A DNA stretch of 64,000 nucleotides from Sphingomonas albertensis (GTDB lineage Bacteria > Pseudomonadota > Alphaproteobacteria > Sphingomonadales > Sphingomonadaceae): positions 1 to 64,000 of the forward strand of contig NZ_JACONT010000023.1 in assembly GCF_014358075.1 (NCBI RefSeq), written 5' to 3'. Under the pieces are notes generated by a model, which saw only the letters and a list, made by a program, of their open reading frames with translations, did no database searches and was not told the origin of the DNA. Positions 1 through 8,643 of the stretch are shown here, one piece after another (within the stretch, counting starts at the first letter, position 1; each line of letters begins with the position of its first letter). Both the position numbers and the translations under genes were made by a program.

Positions 1-11
1 AGGACACGGAG

Positions 12-90
12 CCGAGGTTGCGCTTACCTCCCCCTCCGTCTGGCTAGCGCCAGCCACCTCCCCCTGGCGGGTGAGGATCGCAAAGTTCTA
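12..90. repeat. Palindromic repeat near the left window edge
   Basis: A GC-rich stretch with an internal inverted repeat (tggctagcgccagcca) flanked by 'cctccccct' motifs. It looks like one of the palindromic elements found throughout this window, but the window edge is close and no second copy of this type is present here, so its limits are uncertain. Confidence 0.35.
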
Positions 91-166
91 GCGTTCCCCC
101 CCGAGCGACATGCCCGCGCACTCACAAAACCTGTCGCCAACCCCGCCACTGTGGCAGCAGGCGCGC

Positions 167-2609
167 ATGACCCCGCCGCCGCTCCCGATCCTCACCGTAC
201 TCCCCAACCTCCTCGCAACCCTGCGCGACCGAACCTCGGCCGTCCTCGTAGCCCCCCCCGGCGCCGGCAAAACCACCGCAGTCGCCCCCGCCCTTCTCAC
301 CGAACCCTGGTGCACCGGCGAGATCCTCCTCCTCTCCCCCCGTCGCCTCGCCGCCCGCGCCGCCGCCGAACGCATGGCCTCCACCGCCGGCGAGCCCGTC
401 GGCCAGACCTTCGGCTACGCGACCCGCATGGACAGCAAGCGCTCCGCCTCGACCCGCGTCACGGTGATCACCGAAGGCATCTTCGTCGCGCGCATCCAGG
501 CCGATCCCGAACTCGCCGGCGTCTCCGCCGTCCTGTTCGACGAAGTCCACGAACGCAGCCTCGACGGCGACTTTGGCCTGGCGTTGGCGCTCGACGTGCA
601 AGCCGGCTTCCGCCCGGATCTGCGCATCGTCGCCATGTCCGCAACGCTCGACGGTGCGCGGTTCGCGGCGCTCATGGACAACGCTCCGGTGATCGAGAGC
701 GAAGGCCGCAGCTATCCACTCACCCTCCGTCACATCGGCCGCCAGGCGGAATTGCGGATCGAGGATTCGGTCGCCGCCGCGATCCGCCGCGCGCTCGGCG
801 AAGCGGGGGGCGGCGTGCTCGCCTTCCTCCCCGGCGTCGCGGAGATCGAGCGCACCGCCGACCGCCTCGCGAACCTGCCCGACGACATCGTCCTGCACGA
901 ACTCCACGGCAGCCTCGATCCCGCGGCGCAGCGCGCTGCGATCCTTCCCGAACCCGATGGTCGGCGGAAGGTCGTCCTCGCCACCAGCATCGCCGAGACC
1001 AGCCTGACGCTCGACGGCATCCGCATCGTCGTCGACTCGGGACTGGCGAGACGCCCGCGCTACGACCGCGCCGCCGGGATGACGCGGCTAGTGACCGAAC
1101 GCGCAAGCCAGGCCGCCGTCATCCAACGCGCCGGCCGCGCCGCGCGGCTAGGGCCGGGCATCGCGTATCGACTGTGGGAAGAAGCGGCGACTGCCGGACT
1201 TCCGCGCTACGATCCCCCCGAAATCCTCGAAGCAGACCTGTCTGCGCTGGTGCTCGCGTGCGCTCTCTGGGGTGTCGGCGATCCTCGTGACCTCCGCTGG
1301 ATCGACCCACCCCCCGCGACTGCGATCGACGAGGCGATGGCGCGGCTGACGACGCTCGAAGCGATCGAGGACGGTCGCCCGACGCCGCATGGCCGAGCGA
1401 TCGCCAAACTGCCGATGCCCCCGAGACTCGCGCACATGCTGCTGAGGGCAGGGGAGCGCGGCCTGGCGCCGGTGGCAGCCCAAATCGCAGTCCTGCTCGG
1501 CGAACGCGGCATCGGCGGGCAGGACGTCGACCTCGAAACTCGTCTCCGCAGATGGAAAACCGAACGCGGTGCAAAGGCTAATGCAGCACGAGCGATGGCC
1601 GACCGCTGGGCGAAACTTGCCCCCCCTCCCGCAAGCGGGAGGGGGAGCAGAAGTATGCGTGGCGCTCGGCTTCCCCGACCGTGTCGCCCGGCGTCGCGAT
1701 GCGTCTGGCGAGACCTGGGCCTCGGTCGGCGGACGTGGGTTCAAGCTCGACCCGACCTCGCCGCTCGCCCGCTCCGAATGGCTCGCCGTCGCCGACACGC
1801 AGGGCTCGGCCGCCGGGGCGCGCATTCTCTCCGCGGTGGCGATCGATCAAGCCACCGTCGAAACCCTCTTCGCAGACCGCATCGAATCCCGCCGCACTGT
1901 GACGTTCGACTCTACAACCGGCGGTATCCAAGCCCTCCGCGAACGCCGCCTCGGCGCGATCCGCCTGTCCAGCGGCCCCGACAGCAGCGCCGACCCTGAC
2001 GCCATCCTCGCCGCACTGATCGACGGCGTCCGCGAGCACGGCCTCGCGCTGCTCCCGTGGAGCGACGGCGCGCAGGCCCTGCGCGACCGCGCCGCCTATG
2101 CCGGCGTCCCGCTCGACGACGCGACCCTGCTCGACCGCGCCGACGAATGGCTCGCACCGCTCCTCACCGGAAAGCGCCGCCTCGAAGCGATCGCCCCCGG
2201 CGCGCTCGCCGAAGCCCTCCGCAACCTGCTCGGCTGGGACGCGATGCAGACGATCAACCGCCTCGCCCCGCCCGATTTCACCAGCCCCGCCGGCAGCACG
2301 CACGCGATCGACTACGCCGCGGAAGGCGGCCCGCGCGTCGAGCTCCGCGTCCAGGCCCTGTTCGGCCTCGCGGTGCATCCGACGATCGGCGAGGCGCGCG
2401 TGCCGCTTGTCCTCAGCCTCACATCCCCCGCCGGCCGCCCGATCCAGACGACGCGCGATCTCCCCGGTTTCTGGGCGGGTAGTTGGACCGCGGTGGCGAA
2501 GGAAATGCGCGGGCGATATCCGAAACATCCTTGGCCCGACGACCCCGCCGCGGCGTCCGCGACGCTGCGGACGAAAAAGGCGGATGCAAGGGCCGCCGGT
2601 TCGCGATAA
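167..2609 (+). pseudogene. hrpB: ATP-dependent RNA helicase HrpB, reading frame broken near position 1620
   Basis: This is a DEAH-box helicase of the HrpB type. The first part carries Walker A (PPGAGKTT), the DEAH-type box as DEVHE, SAT, and motif VI (QRAGRAAR). The second part carries the C-terminal HrpB region (FPDRVARRRD, then GGRGFKLDP, ending in PKHPWPDDP). The two parts lie in different frames: the first is open to 1999 but turns into unrelated sequence after about 1620, and the second is open from 1569 to 2609. The switch falls in a palindrome (ccctcccgcaagcgggaggg) preceded by seven C (1620-1626). Removing one C would join both halves into one full-length protein that reads the palindrome as about ten extra residues. 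This may be a real frameshift, a slippery tract or a base-calling error. An earlier ATG exists at 110, but 167 gives the family's usual N-terminus. Family identity is certain; functionality is not. Confidence 0.85.
1620..1646. repeat. Solo palindromic hairpin inside hrpB (family A)
   Basis: A C7 tract followed by tcccgcaagcgggaggggg. This is the terminal hairpin of the longer family A elements at 17862-18020 and 21986-22132, here without the rest of the element. It coincides with the point where the hrpB frame changes. Confidence 0.7.
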
Positions 2610-2619
2610 GGGGACATCC

Positions 2620-2901
2620 ATGCCAACCGCCCGTATCTTCCAGCGCCCCAAGAACGCCATGCAGTCCGGCAAGCACCGGACCGACGCCTGGCAGCTCGAA
2701 TTCGAACCCTCGGAGCCGAAACGCCCCGACCCGCTTACCGGCTGGGCCGGCAGCGGCGACACCCGCGACCAGGTGCGTCTGCTGTTCCCGACCGCCGAAG
2801 CGGCGATCGCGCACTGCGAGCGCGAGGGGTTCGGCTACACCGTCGTCCCCGCGCCGCAGAAGACGCTGAAGCTGCAGAGCTACGCGGATAACTTCAAATA
2901 A
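2620..2901 (+). CDS. NDUFS4-like Complex I accessory subunit (ETC complex I subunit family)
   Basis: A 93-residue protein starting MPTARIFQRPKNAMQSG and ending in LKLQSYADNFK, the pattern of the 'ETC complex I subunit conserved region' family, homologous to mitochondrial NDUFS4. In alphaproteobacteria it is a supernumerary subunit on the peripheral arm of NADH:ubiquinone oxidoreductase. The mid-protein segment LTGWAGSGDT and the tail YTVVP are typical. The ATG is preceded by aagggg about six bases upstream and lies ten bases after the hrpB stop. No nuo genes are nearby, which is usual for this orphan gene. A second Complex I accessory-type gene lies at 56075-56308. Confidence 0.85.
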   Translation: MPTARIFQRPKNAMQSGKHRTDAWQLEFEPSEPKRPDPLTGWAGSGDTRDQVRLLFPTAEAAIAHCEREGFGYTVVPAPQKTLKLQSYADNFK

Positions 2902-2935
2902 GCTCGGGGAGCGGCGCTAGGCCCCCCGTACTTCT

Positions 2936-2992
2936 TTGTTCTCCCGCGAAGGCGGGAGCCCAGTCTGGGTCCCCGCCTTCGCGGGGAAACAA
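2936..2992. repeat. Palindromic repeat, family E, copy 1
   Basis: A 57-bp sequence made of two GC-rich hairpins (ctcccgcgaaggcgggag and ccccgccttcgcgggg) around cccagtctgggt. It is identical, base for base, to 42297-42353. It lies between the convergent ends of the NDUFS4-like gene and the Nudix gene and could also act as a terminator. Confidence 0.9.
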
Positions 2993-3026
2993 GTCTTGAG
3001 CGCTTGATCGAGCGCGACTCCCGCCG

Positions 3027-3530
3027 CTAAAGAATCGACCCCGCCAGGATCAGCAGCATCTTGGTGTCAATCGCCACGCCTGCGGCCCGCTTCTCCGCCA
3101 CGAACCCCGGCACGTCCGCCAGCGCCACCCGGTGCACGGTGATATTCTCGTCACCATCCCCGCCGCCATCGCCGACCTTGGACAGCCCGGTCGCGCGCAC
3201 CAGCGTGAAGCATTCCGACGTCATCCCCGGCGACGAATAGAATACGCCAAGATTCTCGATCGCGTCTGCTCGGTAGCCCGTCTCCTCTTCCAGCTCGCGC
3301 CCGGCTGCCACCGCGACGCTCTCGCCCGCGGTTTCGTCACCGACCAAGCCGGCCGGCAGCTCCAGACACGCGCGGCCCAGCGGCACGCGGAACTGCTCCA
3401 CCAGGATAACGTCGCCGTCGTCGATCGCGACGATCACTGCCGCTGCGATCTCGCCCTGGCGCGCGGCAAATTCCCACGTGCCCTCGGTCTGCACGGTCAG
3501 GAATTTCCCGGCCCAAACGGTTTTGCTCAT
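3027..3530 (-). CDS. Nudix hydrolase, ADP-ribose pyrophosphatase-like
   Basis: A 167-residue protein with a complete Nudix box at residues 64-86 (G, five residues, E, seven residues, then RELEEETGY), so the metal-binding glutamates are present. The preceding segment VILVEQFRVPLG and the ELPAG just before the box resemble the ADP-ribose/nucleoside diphosphate sugar pyrophosphatase group (NudF type), which hydrolyses a diphosphate linkage. The substrate cannot be fixed from sequence. Its start overlaps the stop of the upstream TPM-domain gene by four bases, so it is probably the last gene of the lemA operon and translationally coupled. Confidence 0.85.
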   Translation of the reverse strand: MSKTVWAGKFLTVQTEGTWEFAARQGEIAAAVIVAIDDGDVILVEQFRVPLGRACLELPAGLVGDETAGESVAVAAGRELEEETGYRADAIENLGVFYSSPGMTSECFTLVRATGLSKVGDGGGDGDENITVHRVALADVPGFVAEKRAAGVAIDTKMLLILAGSIL

Positions 3531-4192
3531 AGTTCGATCAGCCTGTCGGGAAGTTCGTTGACCGGCGCACCGGTGCGGGGGAAATGTTCGGCGAGCACCG
3601 CGCCGATCTGCGCCACCGCGTCTGCCATCCCGTCGGCGGGACGATCGTCGCGCACGCCGGCCAGCACCGCCGCCATCGCCGCGCCCCAGGTCTCGTTCGG
3701 CACGCGCGAGTGGATCGCGTCGTCGGCGATGATCTCCGCGCGGTGCTCGGCGAGCGACAGGTACAGCAGCACGCCGGTCGAGCCCTTGGTGCGCTTCTCG
3801 GCCCCCGCCCGGAACAGGAGCAGAGCCCGCCGCCGCACGCGCCGTGCCTTGGTCGCACCCGGCGTCAGCGCCACCCGCACCGACGTCGCCGCCAACACCA
3901 GCCGCGCCGCCAGAAACACCAAAGTCACCAGCACCAGCGCGACCACGTACAGCGCACCCTGCGGTGCCGCCTGCCAGGGATCGACCAGCGCGTAGATATG
4001 GTCCGCTGCGACCGGGTGGAACGCAAGCAGCGCCAGCGTCAGCAGCATCGCCAGCACCGCCCAGTGCAGCGACACGTCGTGATACGCATCCGACTGCCGT
4101 GCGACGATCGTGACGATCTCGCCGGTCGTTGCGGTCTCCGCCTGCGTCACGGCCGCGGTGACGCGGTCGTGATCGGTTTCGCTCAGTCGCAT
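3527..4192 (-). CDS. TPM-domain membrane protein
   Basis: A 221-residue protein starting MRLSETDHDRV. It has a short N-terminal part of the TPM (Repair_PSII/YgcG) fold (TTGEIVTIVARQSD), two predicted membrane segments at about residues 41-60 and 79-101, and a C-terminal TPM-like part (STGVLLYLSLAEHRAEII, then ADDAIHSRV). Homologues often sit next to lemA and ygcG-type genes, as here. The biochemical role is not established; envelope-related functions are usually proposed. One base separates it from the upstream TPM gene. A longer open frame exists upstream, but this ATG fits both the domain start and the close gene spacing. Confidence 0.8.
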   Translation of the reverse strand: MRLSETDHDRVTAAVTQAETATTGEIVTIVARQSDAYHDVSLHWAVLAMLLTLALLAFHPVAADHIYALVDPWQAAPQGALYVVALVLVTLVFLAARLVLAATSVRVALTPGATKARRVRRRALLLFRAGAEKRTKGSTGVLLYLSLAEHRAEIIADDAIHSRVPNETWGAAMAAVLAGVRDDRPADGMADAVAQIGAVLAEHFPRTGAPVNELPDRLIEL

Positions 4193-4193
4193 G

Positions 4194-5045
4194 TCACCAA
4201 CTCCCCGATGCGCCGCCGCCACCGCCGGATCCACCGCCGCCGCCGCCGAAACCGCCGCCGCCCCAGCCGCCGCCGCTATCGCCGCCGCCACCACCGAAGC
4301 CGCCACCGCCGCCCCCACCACGGGTCATCGCATCGGCGATGCTCCACAGCACGATCGGCAAGGCACCGCTGCCACCGCCACGGCTCCCGCCATCGACATA
4401 CTGCTTGCCGCCCGCACGCCGCGAGATCATCGGGATGACGATCGCCGCCAGCACGATGCCGAAGAAGATCAGCCCGATCGGCACGCCGCCGCCACCCGAA
4501 TTCGCGCGACGATGCGTCTTGTCATACTCTGCCGCCGCCGCGGTCACCTTTGCGCGCGCCTCCGCATCGGGCAGCGCGAGTTGGTCCGCCACCGCATTCG
4601 TCCCCGCGACGATCCCACCGGGGATGTCCCCCGCCTTGAAGCGCGGCAGGATCTGCTGGTTGATCACCACGCTGGAGAACGCATCGGTCAGCACCGGCTC
4701 CAAGCCATAGCCGACCTCGATCCGCACCTTCCGGTCGTTCGGCGCGACCAGCAGGATCGCGCCGTTGTTCGCATCCTTCAGCCCGACGCCCCAGCTCCGG
4801 ATCAGCGCATTGCCGTAGTCCTCGATCGGATAGCCTTCGAGATCGGGCACGGTCGCGACGACCAACTGGTTGCCGGTCGCCTTTTGCAGGTCGTCGAGCC
4901 GCTTGGTCAGCGCCGCTTCCTGATCGGGCGGAATCACGTTGGCCGCATCGACGACGAAGCCGGTGAACTTGGGAAGCGTCTGAGCGGTCGCGGCATTGCT
5001 CCCCAGCAATACCGCGAACGCCAGCGTCAGGAGGTGGCGGAGCAT
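4194..5045 (-). CDS. TPM-domain protein, YgcG type, with glycine-rich tail
   Basis: A 283-residue exported protein. The N-terminal signal peptide ends near residue 21 (AATAQ). The TPM domain follows (about 25-165), with FVVDAANVIPPDQE and VRIEVGYGLEPVLTD typical of the family. One membrane segment (GLIFFGIVLAAIVIPMI) lies near residues 188-206. The last 45 residues are almost pure Gly with Ser, Phe and Trp, as is common in YgcG-like proteins. It should be anchored with the TPM domain outside the cytoplasm. It lies ten bases downstream of lemA in the same operon. Partnership with LemA in the envelope is inferred from conserved gene order. Confidence 0.88.
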   Translation of the reverse strand: MLRHLLTLAFAVLLGSNAATAQTLPKFTGFVVDAANVIPPDQEAALTKRLDDLQKATGNQLVVATVPDLEGYPIEDYGNALIRSWGVGLKDANNGAILLVAPNDRKVRIEVGYGLEPVLTDAFSSVVINQQILPRFKAGDIPGGIVAGTNAVADQLALPDAEARAKVTAAAAEYDKTHRRANSGGGGVPIGLIFFGIVLAAIVIPMISRRAGGKQYVDGGSRGGGSGALPIVLWSIADAMTRGGGGGGGFGGGGGDSGGGWGGGGFGGGGGGSGGGGGASGSW

Positions 5046-5055
5046 AATGCCCCGA

Positions 5056-5652
5056 TCAGCTCGCGTTGCCGAAGTTCACCGTCGGCGCGGTTTCGGCACC
5101 CGGCGTGGTCGCCGCGAACGGCACCATCGGCTTGGCGCCATAGAAAATCTTCGCGCCGACCGCGTCGGGGAAGGTGCGGATCTTGGTGTTGTAGGCCTGC
5201 ACCGCGCCGTTGTAATCGCGCCGCGCGATCGTGATGCGGTTCTCGGTGCCTTCGAGCTGGCTCATCAGCGTGGTGTAATTGGCCTGGCTCTTCAGCTCGG
5301 GATACGCCTCCTGCAAGCGCTGGAGCGACAGCCCGACCGCGCCCTGGACGCGCTGATACTGCTCCATCTTCGCGGGGTCGGAGAGATCGGCGGCCGAGAC
5401 CTGGACCGAGTTCGCAGCCGAGCGCGCCTGCGTCACCTGGACGAGGATATCCTTCTCCTGTGCGCCGGCCGCTTTCACCGTCGCGACGAGATTGGGGATC
5501 AGGTCGGCGCGACGCTGATAGTTGTTCTGGACGTCGGCCCAGCGCGCCTTCGCGTTTTCCTCGGCGGTCGGCACGCTGTTGATCCCGCACCCGGCCAGCG
5601 CCGATGCGAGGAGGATCGCGGCGGTACCGCGGGCGATTGGGGCACGTGACAT
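5056..5652 (-). CDS. lemA: LemA family lipoprotein
   Basis: A 198-residue protein, first gene of a four-gene operon (lemA, two TPM-domain genes, Nudix). It starts with a lipoprotein signal ending in the lipobox ALAGC. The LemA core follows: WADVQNNYQRRADLIPNLVATV near the N-terminus and YPELKSQANYTTLMSQLEGTE in the middle, predicted to be long helices. The start was chosen at 5652 because an AGGAG lies eight bases upstream; an in-frame ATG eleven codons earlier has no such site. LemA proteins are envelope-associated and poorly understood; their pairing with YgcG/TPM proteins is widespread. Confidence 0.9.
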   Translation of the reverse strand: MSRAPIARGTAAILLASALAGCGINSVPTAEENAKARWADVQNNYQRRADLIPNLVATVKAAGAQEKDILVQVTQARSAANSVQVSAADLSDPAKMEQYQRVQGAVGLSLQRLQEAYPELKSQANYTTLMSQLEGTENRITIARRDYNGAVQAYNTKIRTFPDAVGAKIFYGAKPMVPFAATTPGAETAPTVNFGNAS

Positions 5653-5756
5653 CGGAGCTCTCCTGAATACCTGTGTCACCCTCATAGGACAGTCCGCAGG
5701 GTTGGCGAAACCGAAATCGATGGTTAGCCTTGGCCCGAACAGGGAAAGGAGCGGTA

Positions 5757-6227
5757 ATGCTCAAGGAATTTAAGGCCTTCATCATGCGCGGCAACGTGCT
5801 CGATCTCGCCATCGCGGTGATCATCGGCGCGGCGTTCGGCAAGATCGTGACGTCGTTGACCGACGACGTACTGATGCCGATAATCGGCAAAGTCTTCGGC
5901 GGGCTCGATTTCTCAAGCTATTTCTGGCGGATGGGCGCGGTGCCCGCGGGCTATGTCGGCTCGCTGACCGATTACGCGGCGCTCAAGAAGGCCGGCGTCC
6001 CTCTGCTCGGCTATGGTGCGTTCGCGACGCAGCTCGTCAATTTCGTGATCGTCGCGGGTATCATCTTCATGATCCTGCGGGTGGTGAACCGGACGGCGGC
6101 GCTGATCGAGCGCGAGACGGCAAGGTTGAAGCGCGAGGAAGACGCTACGCCCGTCGCGCCCGCGCCAGAGCCGGTCGAGATCGCGCTGCTGCGTGAGATC
6201 CGTGACGAGTTGAAGGCGCGAGGGTGA
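5757..6227 (+). CDS. mscL: Large-conductance mechanosensitive channel
   Basis: A 156-residue inner-membrane channel that opens under membrane tension to release solutes during osmotic downshock. The family's N-terminal segment (MLKEFKAFIMRGNVLDLAIA) leads into TM1 with VIIGAAFGKIVTSLTDDV. A periplasmic loop follows, then TM2 (FVIVAGIIFMILRVVN) and a charged cytoplasmic tail. The length is slightly above the E. coli protein (136) because of a Pro/Ala-rich linker before the C-terminal helix EIALLREIRDELKAR. The ATG has aaaggag six bases upstream. The gene is transcribed divergently from lemA. Confidence 0.95.
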   Translation: MLKEFKAFIMRGNVLDLAIAVIIGAAFGKIVTSLTDDVLMPIIGKVFGGLDFSSYFWRMGAVPAGYVGSLTDYAALKKAGVPLLGYGAFATQLVNFVIVAGIIFMILRVVNRTAALIERETARLKREEDATPVAPAPEPVEIALLREIRDELKARG

Positions 6228-6235
6228 TCGCCTTG

Positions 6236-6372
6236 TCCCTCTCCCCTGCGGGGAGAGGGAGGGAGGAGCCGCAGGCGACGGAAGGGTGAGGGGAGTGAGG
6301 CTCGGGACGTTGCATCCCAACTCCCCCTCATCCGGCGCTGCCGCGCCACCTTCTCCCCGAGGGGAGAAGGAC
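6236..6372. repeat. Palindromic repeat, family G, copy 1
   Basis: An element of about 135 bp bounded by hairpins ccctctcccctgcggggagaggg and ttctccccgaggggagaa, with internal blocks ggtgagggg and cccctcat. It lies between the convergent ends of mscL and the Rrf2 gene. A related copy is at 14173-14272. Confidence 0.75.
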
Positions 6373-6375
6373 ACG

Positions 6376-6807
6376 CTAAGCCGCGACCAGATCCTCGGCG
6401 TTGGCATCTGCCAAGCTCGTGCCATCCAGAATCCGCGCAGTCTCGTCCCGCACCCGCATCATCGCATAGCGGATCGCGCAATCCGCCTCGCTCTTGCAGT
6501 CGAGGCACGGCCGGTACGCGGTCCGGCTTACGCACGGCACCAGCGCCAGCGGCCCCTCGATGATCCGGATGATCTCGCCGAGCGAAATCAGATGGCTCGG
6601 CCGCGAGAGGCGATAGCCGCCCATCTTGCCGCGATGGCTGTGGAGCAGACCGGACTCGCGCAGATCGGCGAGGATCAGCTCGAGGAACTTGCGCGGCACG
6701 TTCGCCTCGGCGGCGATCCGCGTCATCGGGATGGGAGGGCCGCCGGCGGGAGCACCGCCAAGGAAGATCATCGCGCGGAGCGCGTAGCGGGAGCGCTGCG
6801 TCAACAT
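6376..6807 (-). CDS. Rrf2 family transcriptional regulator, probably Fe-S containing
   Basis: A 143-residue Rrf2 protein. The N-terminal winged helix (MLTQRSRYALRAMIFL, then IAAEANVPRKFLELILADL) is the DNA-binding part, and GKMGGYRLSRP is the wing. Cysteines at 92, 101, 104 and 110 fit cluster ligation as in IscR/RsrR-type members, although spacing differs from IscR. A longer open frame extends upstream, but the conserved Rrf2 N-terminus begins at this ATG. No isc/suf genes are adjacent, so its regulon cannot be named. It sits just upstream of and divergent from ssrA. Confidence 0.85.
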   Translation of the reverse strand: MLTQRSRYALRAMIFLGGAPAGGPPIPMTRIAAEANVPRKFLELILADLRESGLLHSHRGKMGGYRLSRPSHLISLGEIIRIIEGPLALVPCVSRTAYRPCLDCKSEADCAIRYAMMRVRDETARILDGTSLADANAEDLVAA

Positions 6808-6949
6808 AATGCAGGTTGCTATGCACGCGCTTTGTGGCGAGCGGAAGGCGGTTTGGCACGTTGCATGCTGCACTGTGGCATTTGGTAATAAAAAAGCCGC
6901 CCCGCCCGGGCTTTTCATCGCGTTGCGGCCCCCCTATATCGGCCATGCC

Positions 6950-7304
6950 GTCGGGGGAATCTTCTCTTGGCGGCTATGGCGATAAACCGTGGCGTGTCAT
7001 AGACACAGCGGACCCGGGGGCAGTACCCGGCGACTCCACCACCGCCCTCTTCGCAAGAGGGGGACGATGACGGGGTCGAACTAGGATCGACGTGTGTTCA
7101 ACGACGCTATGTTTCGCTCGGAATGGGACCACCGCAACGGCCCATACACAAGTGCCAACGATAACGAAGCACTCGCAATTGCCGCATAACTGACGGTCTA
7201 ACGACCTAGGTTATACGGACGAAAGCGCGGTTCGGGCCACACCGGGCAACAGAAGTGGAAACCGGCGGTACGGGGAGCACCGAGCAACAGAAGCTCCCCA
7301 CTTT
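6950..7304 (+). ncRNA. ssrA: Permuted two-piece tmRNA (alphaproteobacterial type)
   Basis: The gene is circularly permuted. The acceptor piece comes first and ends in CCA at 7041, preceded by a T-arm (stem ccggg/cccgg around ggcagta) and the acceptor strand cgactcc (7031-7037). A spacer of about 30 bases with a hairpin (ccctctt/aagaggg) follows. The coding piece starts at 7072 with ggggtcg, which pairs with cgactcc over seven bases; the third pair is G-U, the alanine identity element. Segments 7093-7097 and 7107-7111 can pair with 7003-7007 and 6998-7002 to form helix P2. The resume codon is GCC at 7154, and the tag reads ANDNEALAIAA, stop at 7187. A pseudoknot-type stem (ggggagc/gctcccc) lies at 7273-7299. 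The RNA rescues stalled ribosomes and tags products for proteolysis. Outer ends are estimates. Confidence 0.93.
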
Positions 7305-7337
7305 CAGGATCATGCAGCCTGGTTCACGCGGCCTCGA

Positions 7338-8069
7338 TCATGCGGTCAGGCGCTCAGCCAACCGCAACACCGGCGGGCTAAAGCCGAGCGGGCCCACCAG
7401 ACCATTGGTCACGACCAGCACCCCGCCGCCCCAATAATAGGCCGGATGTATCCGCCCGCGCAGGCGCAGATCGTAGATCATCCCCGCAATGACGAACACC
7501 GCCATCGACGCGAACACCGCAAGCGGTCCGAACGCGCCCAGCAACGGCATCGGCAGGATCCGCCCCAGCGCCGGCGGCATGACCAGGATCGTCCCGCACA
7601 GCATCAAGCGCTTATGCCACGCCGCCTGCCGCCGCAGCGCGATCGCCCATGCCGTGATCACGCCGAAGCCGATCACGCCCGCCACGTCGAGCACGAGAAA
7701 GACGCCGGGCGGAAAGAACGGCGGCACGCGGTGCTCCTCGATCGCCATGACCGTGGTCACGATCCCCAGCACGACCATCACCGCGGCAATACCCGCGCCG
7801 GTCATGCCCAACTGGCGATGGCGCGCGACCGAACCGCGCACGATCAGCCAGTTCTGCACGACGTAAAGCATGATCCATGATGAGAATACCACGGCATGCA
7901 GATGGACATGCCAAGGCAGCGAAAAGAACGTCCAGTGCGTCCGCGCAGCGTTCACGGTAAAGCCGAAGATCACGGTGGCCGCGATGACTGTCGCCATGAC
8001 CAGAAAGAAAAGGCGTTCGCTCGCCAAGCCATCTTGCAGCGTCGCGCGCGTAATGTTCGCCGTGGTCAT
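7338..8069 (-). CDS. Uncharacterised multi-span membrane protein
   Basis: A 243-residue protein with about six or seven predicted membrane segments, for example LFFLVMATVIAATVIFGF, AVVFSSWIMLYVVQNWLIV, GIAAVMVVLGIVTTVMA and GVFLVLDVAGVIGFGVITAW. A His-rich patch (WHVHLHAVVFSSW) at the start of a helix is followed by HRQLG. This H..H / W / Q / HR.LG arrangement resembles the DUF2306/DUF420-like membrane families, some of which may bind haem, but I cannot assign a family with confidence. The ATG at 8069 begins MTTANITRATLQDG. The gene stands alone between ssrA and the receiver-domain gene. Confidence 0.7.
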   Translation of the reverse strand: MTTANITRATLQDGLASERLFFLVMATVIAATVIFGFTVNAARTHWTFFSLPWHVHLHAVVFSSWIMLYVVQNWLIVRGSVARHRQLGMTGAGIAAVMVVLGIVTTVMAIEEHRVPPFFPPGVFLVLDVAGVIGFGVITAWAIALRRQAAWHKRLMLCGTILVMPPALGRILPMPLLGAFGPLAVFASMAVFVIAGMIYDLRLRGRIHPAYYWGGGVLVVTNGLVGPLGFSPPVLRLAERLTA

Positions 8070-8201
8070 CCTGTCGCCCCCGCGAGTCGATGCTCAGACG
8101 GAGGACGATGATCTCAATTGTCGCGATCGGCAAGTCGCAAGATAAGTGCCGCCCTTTAGCAAAAAATGCGGAATATTCAGCGGATCGACGTCAAGATTTC
8201 G

Positions 8202-8561
8202 TCAGGGCCGAAGAAGCCTGCTGATCTGCGCGCCGGTATAGGGCTTCTGCACGAATTGTGCCGCCGCGGGGAGGGCGGCGGTCGTGCCGTTGTCAGTCCC
8301 GGACGTGACGACGATTGCGATGTCGGGACGTTGCGCGTGCACCGCGTTGGCGAGGTCGATACCATCCAAATCGCCCGGCATGCGCACATCGGTGAACAGG
8401 GCGGCGATATCCGGCCGCTCCTTGAGCTTGACCAGCGCGTCGGCCGCATTGCTGGCTTCGACGACTTCATAGCCGGCATCCTCCAGCGCGAAGTTGGAGT
8501 GGACCCGGACGAGGGCGTCGTCATCGACGACGAGAATAACGGACTTCGAAGTGGCGTTCAT
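8202..8561 (-). CDS. Single-domain response regulator (receiver only)
   Basis: A 119-residue CheY-like receiver domain with no output domain. Visible are the acidic pocket VVDDD, the phospho-acceptor Asp in FTDVRMPG, the conserved Thr/Ser in VVTSG and the Lys in QKPY. The sequence LDGIDLANAVHAQRPDIAIVVTSG is typical of receivers linked to hybrid histidine kinases in alphaproteobacteria. It should be phosphorylated by an unlinked kinase; no kinase gene is nearby. A GTG seven codons upstream (8582) is an alternative start; the ATG used here places the domain as usual. It follows pnp on the same strand, separated by the pnp terminator. Confidence 0.88.
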   Translation of the reverse strand: MNATSKSVILVVDDDALVRVHSNFALEDAGYEVVEASNAADALVKLKERPDIAALFTDVRMPGDLDGIDLANAVHAQRPDIAIVVTSGTDNGTTAALPAAAQFVQKPYTGAQISRLLRP

Positions 8562-8643
8562 AGCGGTTCGAACATCCGGCACGGACGTCCGTTCCGTTTC
8601 GGTCGCGTTTGCCCTGCTAAATCGGGCAGACCGAGCGGCACAC

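Noticed and set aside
6816..7070. An 84-codon plus-strand frame between the Rrf2 gene and ssrA.
   Set aside because: It runs into the acceptor piece of ssrA and has no ribosome site or recognisable protein features.
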